From positions 22,732,501 through 22,796,500 of the forward strand of contig OY821787.1 of assembly GCA_963682175.1 (NCBI GenBank): a stretch of DNA of 64,000 nt. Direction: 5' to 3'. The notes beneath the pieces were generated by a model that saw nothing but the letters and a program-made list of their open reading frames with translations, was not told the DNA's origin and ran no database searches. Below, one piece after another: positions 58,929-64,000 of the stretch (positions within the stretch are counted from its first letter, which is position 1; every line of letters begins with the position of its first letter). This DNA comes from Triglochin maritima. Lineage: Eukaryota; Streptophyta; Magnoliopsida; Alismatales; Juncaginaceae. The translations under genes were made by a program, and so were the position numbers.

Positions 58929-60210
58929 TCCACATGAAATAAGATAACACAATATCATTAAAACATACAAGACAATAATTGGAATGAAGCTTAATGAACT
59001 CATGTATAAAGACCAAACCTCATTATGCCTCCACACGAAATAAGATTTGCACAATCATTAAAACATACAAGACATCAACCAAGGTAAGGACAACAAGAGT
59101 ACATGCAACCACAAGTCATGTTGCCTTTATCAATTCTATCCATATCCGCACCTCATCGTTCCCCATAAACTAGGTCCACTAGTCTAAGCATTTGCTAAGC
59201 TTCATTCAAGAGCATTAGCATATCAAAGCCAAGAGTGAAATCTCATTAGATGGTTATGAAAATCATGTAAGGCTCAAAGGATTAAGATAACACACATCTA
59301 ATACATCACATAATCATATCACATATTTGTCCACCCCCCAAATGAGGATGGAACTACTCACTAATCATTACACTACAACCTACATTAACAAAATGAAACA
59401 TTATACTGAAAGGAAATTAAACTAAGCAAGCAAGAAATATTAAAGAAGCAAAAAGGACATAAAACTAAAGAAGCATGCAAGACATATGAAAGGAAATTAA
59501 ACTAAGAAAGAAGCAACATAACTAAAGGAAAACTTTATTAATTTCAAACACACAATACAAGTTGCCTCTCTACACCATGGTTTTTGCTTCAAGGCTTTTA
59601 CTCCTAGTAGAGAGGATGCCACCAAGAGAGTGATGAATACAACGGAGGACGAGGAGTTCTATTTATAGTCAAAGAAAAAGGCAATCAGGAACAATTTCCC
59701 GGTACGGGACTAATACAATACCAAAAATAGACATAACACACAATTATACATGACCCAACTAAACCACACCGGATCCGAAGCAACCCGGACCGCCAATCAG
59801 CGGTCCCAGACCGCCAATTGGCGATCTACAGGGTTCGGATTCGGTTGGGCTTTTGTGTGGGCTTTTCTGGATGGGTTTCTTCATGTATGATGTACCCAAG
59901 TCGGTTGATGGATCTCCGACCCGAATCGATTTGGCAAAATACTCCCCATGATGGTGTGGAGTTTCTTCATTTGCTCATTGGTCCTTTGGTTGGGATTCGG
60001 GTCCCTCTCTCTTGTATCTTAGTCCATAAGTCTTGTCTAGTCCATAAGTCTAAACTTAGTCCTTTTTCTTGCTTTTGGGTCCTTTTATTGTCTCTCCTTC
60101 TCAAACTTTCTTATTCCTGAAACTTAAACATTAAACTCATTACATAGCATTGTTTGGGTGAAAGATAATGGATATAAGACACAAAGATATGCATAATAAG
60201 ATGCCAATCA
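58929..60210 (-). repeat. L0 LTR, right part
   Basis: Minus-strand LTR of the J subtype. Begins inside the R/U5 region and ends GATGCCAATCA. Two hairpins at 59789-59830; the USE-like element is mutated (CCGTACCGG). It contains a short tandem duplication (GAAAGGAAATTAAACTAAG near 59418-59512). It abuts a copia gag fragment at 60211. Confidence 0.8.
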
Positions 60211-60666
60211 AACACAAAGAGAGTTTATAATATCGGTGAAGCGAATGTTCATTTTCTTATGTTTTCACCTATTTGCATAGAAAAAATCTCATATTTATGC
60301 ATGAAGAGACTAAGAGAGTTTCCTTAGTTTTACTATCTCCCTCATGATGCATTTGAAGTCTATGCCAAATCTCATAAGCACTTTTACAACCCCTAATCCT
60401 AATGTATTCTCCCTCATTAAGGCCACGATAAAGAATGTTCATGATTTTTGAATTCATTTCAACTTCTTTCATTTTAGCCGTAGACAATGTGGCTAAATAT
60501 TCTTCCTTAGGAGGGGTGTATGGGGTTTGAACAATGATCCAATACTTTAGGTCACTAGAAATTAGGAATATATTCATCATATTCTTCCAATAATCATAAT
60601 TAGACCCATTAAGTAAAGGAGCCTAGTTGTGCACAATCCCTCTGCATGATTAGAGGCCGATGTCAT
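60211..60666 (-). pseudogene. Element M copia gag fragment
   Basis: Minus-strand N-terminal part of a Sirevirus-like Gag related to C and D. Start ATG at 60666-60664 (MTSASNHAEGLCTTR), then a 1-bp deletion near 60625. The frame continues with LKYWIIVQTPYTPPKEE, NILYRGLNEGEYIRIRGC and LQMHHEGDSKTKET, with a further frame error near 60290. It is cut at 60211 where the L0 LTR starts. The rest of the gene is not in the window. Not functional. Confidence 0.85.
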
Positions 60667-60704
60667 GCTAAAAATATGGTTAAGTATGCAATTTAGCTCA
60701 CAAA

Positions 60705-60716
60705 GCTCTGATACCA
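60705..60716 (-). other. Primer-binding site of element M
   Basis: Minus strand TGGTATCAGAGC, initiator tRNA-Met type, next to the LTR end. Confidence 0.85.
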
Positions 60717-60718
60717 AA

Positions 60719-62168
60719 TATAAGATCGTGTAAGGATGGATTTTCTAATCACTTTTTGGGTTAATTAACCTTTACTTGTTCAATCAAAGATGCAGCGGAA
60801 ATTATAAGAAATAAGCAAGTACAGACAAGAAATTATGCAAACCATAAAGGAAGATTTGGGAATTTTCACAGAGGTTAGGTCACCCGCCTAAGTCGTCACT
60901 TGCAAGTTCCGCTCACGTCTTCACTATCGGGAGACGCCTTTAAAAGTCTTCAAACTCACGAACAACCTTCGCCGAGTTTGGCTTTTTCTCACACAATCCG
61001 AGAAGATCACTTCGGGCTCTCACCGAAGACCCTTGCTACTTTGACAAACAGTTGGAGTGGAACAACACTCTCTAGCTTGAGCACACTTTGAGTAGGATTT
61101 GACTATGATCAAAGGTGTGGAAGTTTAAGACTTATAGTGTTTTATTTGGAGCTTTTGGGATTGGGAGACTTCTGTCTGATGTATGGAACTGATGTGTGTA
61201 GGAGAGTTGTCTAAACAAAGTGTTCAATCCTCTATTTATAAGCTCCTTAGGTGTTATAGCCATTGGTGATGAGTGTGGTAAGTGGTTGTGTAAGAAACAC
61301 AAAACACTGAACTGTAGCACACATTTCAGGACAAATTCGGTCGACCGATAGGGCATACTGGTCGCCCGGTCGGTCAAATCTGGCTATAACTTAAGTTCAC
61401 TTAAGTGAATGGTCGAACTAAATTGGGGATCGGTCGAACAAAGCGAATAGTCAAATCGACCGGAAATTTCCAAGCACTTTTGGGTTCAAGTAGAAAATGA
61501 GTTTCGATCAACCACGATCTAGGAGACGTTCGACCAGAAACTTCCAGAGTGGTCACGGTGACAAAGGTTTGTTTAATCAGTCAACCACAAGGTATATATC
61601 AGTCAACCGAAAGTCTGGTAAATTTGGGTTTTGGGAAATCCGACTGTTGTAGAAAACGATAAATCTAACGGTCATGTGACACGTGTAAACGGTCAGACAA
61701 AATTGTTCAAACAATCGACCGATTCATCACTTAGGCTAACAGTATTAACAGACCCAATCGATCGAACGAATAACGCATTCCGGTCGACCGATTTGGCACT
61801 AGCAAATCATGTTTGTTTTAAGTGTTTTCCAGTCCTAGTTTGGGTGATCTATTGAAGTCGAATTGATGTGATACTTTGTGTGTGACTTCTCTAAGGAACC
61901 TATTGTGTGTTTGATTGGTTATTTACTCTTGAATGCTCAAGTACACATAGTTCCTAAGACTCAAAAGAAATACAAATTACATGTCTTAAATTTGAGCTTG
62001 ATTACATGTCTTGACTTGAATCATTTCTTCATTGAGTCTTGATCACCTATAGAAGTTAGAACAATACAATATATATGCCATGCACAATGTGTGCTATTCT
62101 ACATTGATTATAATTAAAATTAGGTTGATTAAATCATCAAAACAAAGATTAAGGCCAAAAATCCAACA
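60719..62168 (-). repeat. Element M 5' LTR (copia, about 1450 bp)
   Basis: On the minus strand it runs from TGTTGGATTTTTGGCC to CGATCTTATA, matching the LTR ends of C and D with the terminal CA mutated. TATA box at 61233-61240. A strongly decayed CGGTCGACCG array lies at about 61336-61793. The oldest of the three Sirevirus-like copies here. Confidence 0.85.
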
Positions 62169-62510
62169 GAAATATGAAATATGCATGATTTTGAATCAGA
62201 AAAATGAAAACTTTAGCTAATCGAAAAATCAAAATTTGATGAATTCAATAAATGCATCTTGAATAAAAAATACATATATATATATGTATCAAAACATGAA
62301 AAAACATGCTATAGATTAAAACAATTATTAAAATGCATGATTATTTAATTTAAACATGATTTTTTTTTCTAATTTGAGGAATTCAGTAAAATACACATTT
62401 AATGAATTCAATAAATGCATCTTGAATTGAAAATATATAAAAAAATAAAAGTACATTTAATAGAAATATAAAAAAAGCATAAACATTAAAAAATAACTAT
62501 GAATCTTGAA
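62169..62510. other. AT-rich spacer with a direct repeat
   Basis: Very AT-rich. The segment ATGAATTCAATAAATGCATC occurs at about 62239-62258 and again at 62401-62421. A (TA)n tract lies at 62272-62287. No coding or LTR similarity seen; it may be genuine intergenic DNA or a decayed element. Confidence 0.5.
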
Positions 62511-62657
62511 TCATAGTCCCGTAGAATTACCGTATCCAATGATCGACGAAAATGAGTCCATCGAGTCTTGTTGCTAGGTTGAGTAATGCATATATGCTCG
62601 GATTTTGTGGGTGTATCCGCTGAAAATCCTCAGGAGACAACACTCCTCCTCCTTGGC
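62511..62657 (+). other. Element N 3' untranslated fragment
   Basis: Collinear with 19540-19675 and 33612-33740. It breaks off inside the conserved stem-loop (CTCCTCCTTGGCA) and joins an LTR U3 region directly, so the polypurine tract and LTR start are deleted. Confidence 0.7.
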
Positions 62658-63793
62658 AATTAGATCCGGACCTAAACTCCAATAACCAATCCGACTGCAC
62701 CACATGTGACAAATTGAAGAACTAAAACAGATATCCGAAAATGGGTCAGATCAGGGAAAAAGGGACCGTCAATTGGCGGCCCAAGACCGCCAATTAGTTG
62801 TCCGTTTGTCTCAGAATTGGACCCAGTTTCACCATGATATGGGTTATGTGTTTATATCTATTCTGGGAATGTTTCATTAGTCCCACATCGAAGGATTGTC
62901 CCCAGTTTCCTTTTTTCAGGCCTATAAATAAAACTCTTCCTCCTCCCATGTAATCTACCGATTTATTGGTGGCATTCTCCGTACTTGGAGTAAACCTTGG
63001 AGCAAAACTCAATTGGAGAAGAATGTTACTTGTAATGTGAGTCATGTAAACTAAATAATTCTTCATAGTTTGTTTTACTGTTGTCTTTATTTTAATGCTT
63101 GCTTGTTTTGTTTGTCCTAATCTTAGTAGAAGTAACTAGCATGTCTCACTTTCCTATCTTAATTTCCTTAATTTCGTTATGTCTTCTTTTAATGAGTAGT
63201 GAGTAGTTCAATCCCCATTTAGGGGTGGAGTTGATGCTTATACATGTCATGTAGTATGGAATGAATGTTATATGTTGTATGTCAGAAATGTAAGTATGCT
63301 TGTTTGAATTAAAGAGAATGCTTAACTTGATGGTTTCTGCCATAATCTTTAGGTACATTTCATGCTTGTTTAGGTTCTTAATTACAAAGTTGTCATGCTC
63401 ATATTAATCACTTGGGTTAGTGATTTGAATGATAGGTCTTTCCATGAGGTACTTCTTATGTATACCAAACACTACCTACACTTATGTTATTGAATGCATT
63501 CATCACCACTTATTTCATGTGTACACACACTCCACCCCTTAGGGTTTCCATTCCTGAATTTCATCTTTCTTATTAGCAGTTGCTTAGTTTAGTTTTTGTT
63601 CCTCTCGTGCTTTCATTTCCTTCTTTGTTGCTTACTAGTTTAGTGTAGTTTAGTATAATCACAACTTCTTCCCATCTTTTCCCACTTACCTTCGAACAAA
63701 CTTGAGTCGACACACCTCCTCGTGGACATGACCCTTACTTGCCGCATCTTCACCGACGTTGTGCACTTGCGGTAATTAAAACGAATATAATCA
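62658..63793 (+). repeat. Element N LTR, 5'-truncated
   Basis: Hairpins at 62764-62804, USE-like element GTCCCACATCG at 62880-62890, TATAAATA at 62923-62930. Contains the ACTCCACCCCTTAGGG segment and a U5 block, and ends TATAATCA. It is diverged from the other LTRs, yet the promoter unit is unchanged. Confidence 0.85.
62880..62930 (+). promoter_or_regulatory. USE-like element plus TATA box of N LTR
   Basis: GTCCCACATCG, 32 bp, TATAAATA: the same spacing as in the other LTRs although surrounding sequence has diverged. Confidence 0.75.
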
Positions 63794-64000
63794 AGTGCTT
63801 TGTCCAGATTTTGGTTTGGACGATTTGAGTGGGTTTAATCTTTTGGTTTTAGTTGTTTTTGTTTCGGGGACATTGAAGCATCAGGGGGACACACCAAGAG
63901 AAATGTTGAGCCAATATCAGCCCTTTGGACCACCAATCAACGGTCTGGAACCGCCACCTGGCGGCCTATTGAGCTAATTTTGCTCCAACTTTTGTTCTGG
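63794..64000 (+). other. Element N leader, running off the window
   Basis: Matches the K1 leader after the primer site (TTTGGACGATT...GTGGG), but the primer site itself is deleted between AGT and the leader. Leader hairpins of the GACCGCC type at 63928-63966. Confidence 0.7.

Noticed and set aside
33874..60210. Terminal inverted repeats of a giant DNA transposon (LTR J against L0)
   Set aside because: Both are LTRs of the same subtype in opposite orientation because K0 inserted into L0; ends and target duplications fit retrotransposons.

Overview
The window is repeat DNA from a flowering plant, almost entirely nested LTR retrotransposons. I found no host gene, tRNA, rRNA or CRISPR array. Plant origin is supported by Ty3/gypsy-type gag-protease genes with a tRNA-Asp primer site, Ty1/copia elements with the initiator-Met primer site, 1 to 2 kb LTRs with TATAAATA boxes, and a probable organellar insertion. 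Species cannot be named. Letters A to N below are my own labels.

Layout. Positions 1-7034 hold element A (minus strand, gag-protease only, left LTR cut by the window edge). Positions 7035-8540 are remnants of an older minus-strand relative (B). From 8541 to 60210 the sequence can be peeled like an onion. A minus-strand LTR (L0: 8541-8796 and 58929-60210) is split by plus-strand element K0 (8797-58928). The K0 3' untranslated region is split at target TCCAT by a 22-kb block (11591-33611) with a plus-strand copy (K1) on its left and a minus-strand copy (H) on its right. The K0 3' LTR (J) is split by copia element D (34558-40503) and copia element E (40868-58396). E is split by gag-protease element F (47523-57696, TSD CTCAT), and the F gene is split by a solo LTR (51122-52672, TSD ATTCT). 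Inside the 22-kb block are a solo LTR (12015-13083, TSD TTTAG) and the very young copia element C (21996-27281, TSD CTCTT). On the right, 60211-62168 is a copia remnant (M), 62169-62510 is AT-rich DNA, and 62511-64000 is another gag-protease-family copy (N) running off the window.

Function. Two kinds of non-autonomous element dominate. One is a Ty3/gypsy-like family coding only for Gag, a CCHC knuckle, an aspartic protease and an unassigned C-terminal extension. The other is a Sirevirus-like copia family coding only for Gag. Neither has reverse transcriptase or integrase, so both must be mobilised in trans. The only polymerase-type coding is in E, which keeps gag, protease, integrase and the start of reverse transcriptase, broken by three stops and a large deletion.

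Most interesting signals. (1) The gag-protease LTRs carry a perfect match to the plant U-snRNA upstream element RTCCCACATCG, always 32 bp before the TATA box. (2) Family-specific hairpins occur in both U3 and the post-primer leader, with complementary loops in A. (3) CGGTCGACCG arrays are shared by several copia LTRs. (4) A hairpin before the polypurine tract shows covarying base pairs. (5) The 22-kb inverted composite has a single target duplication.
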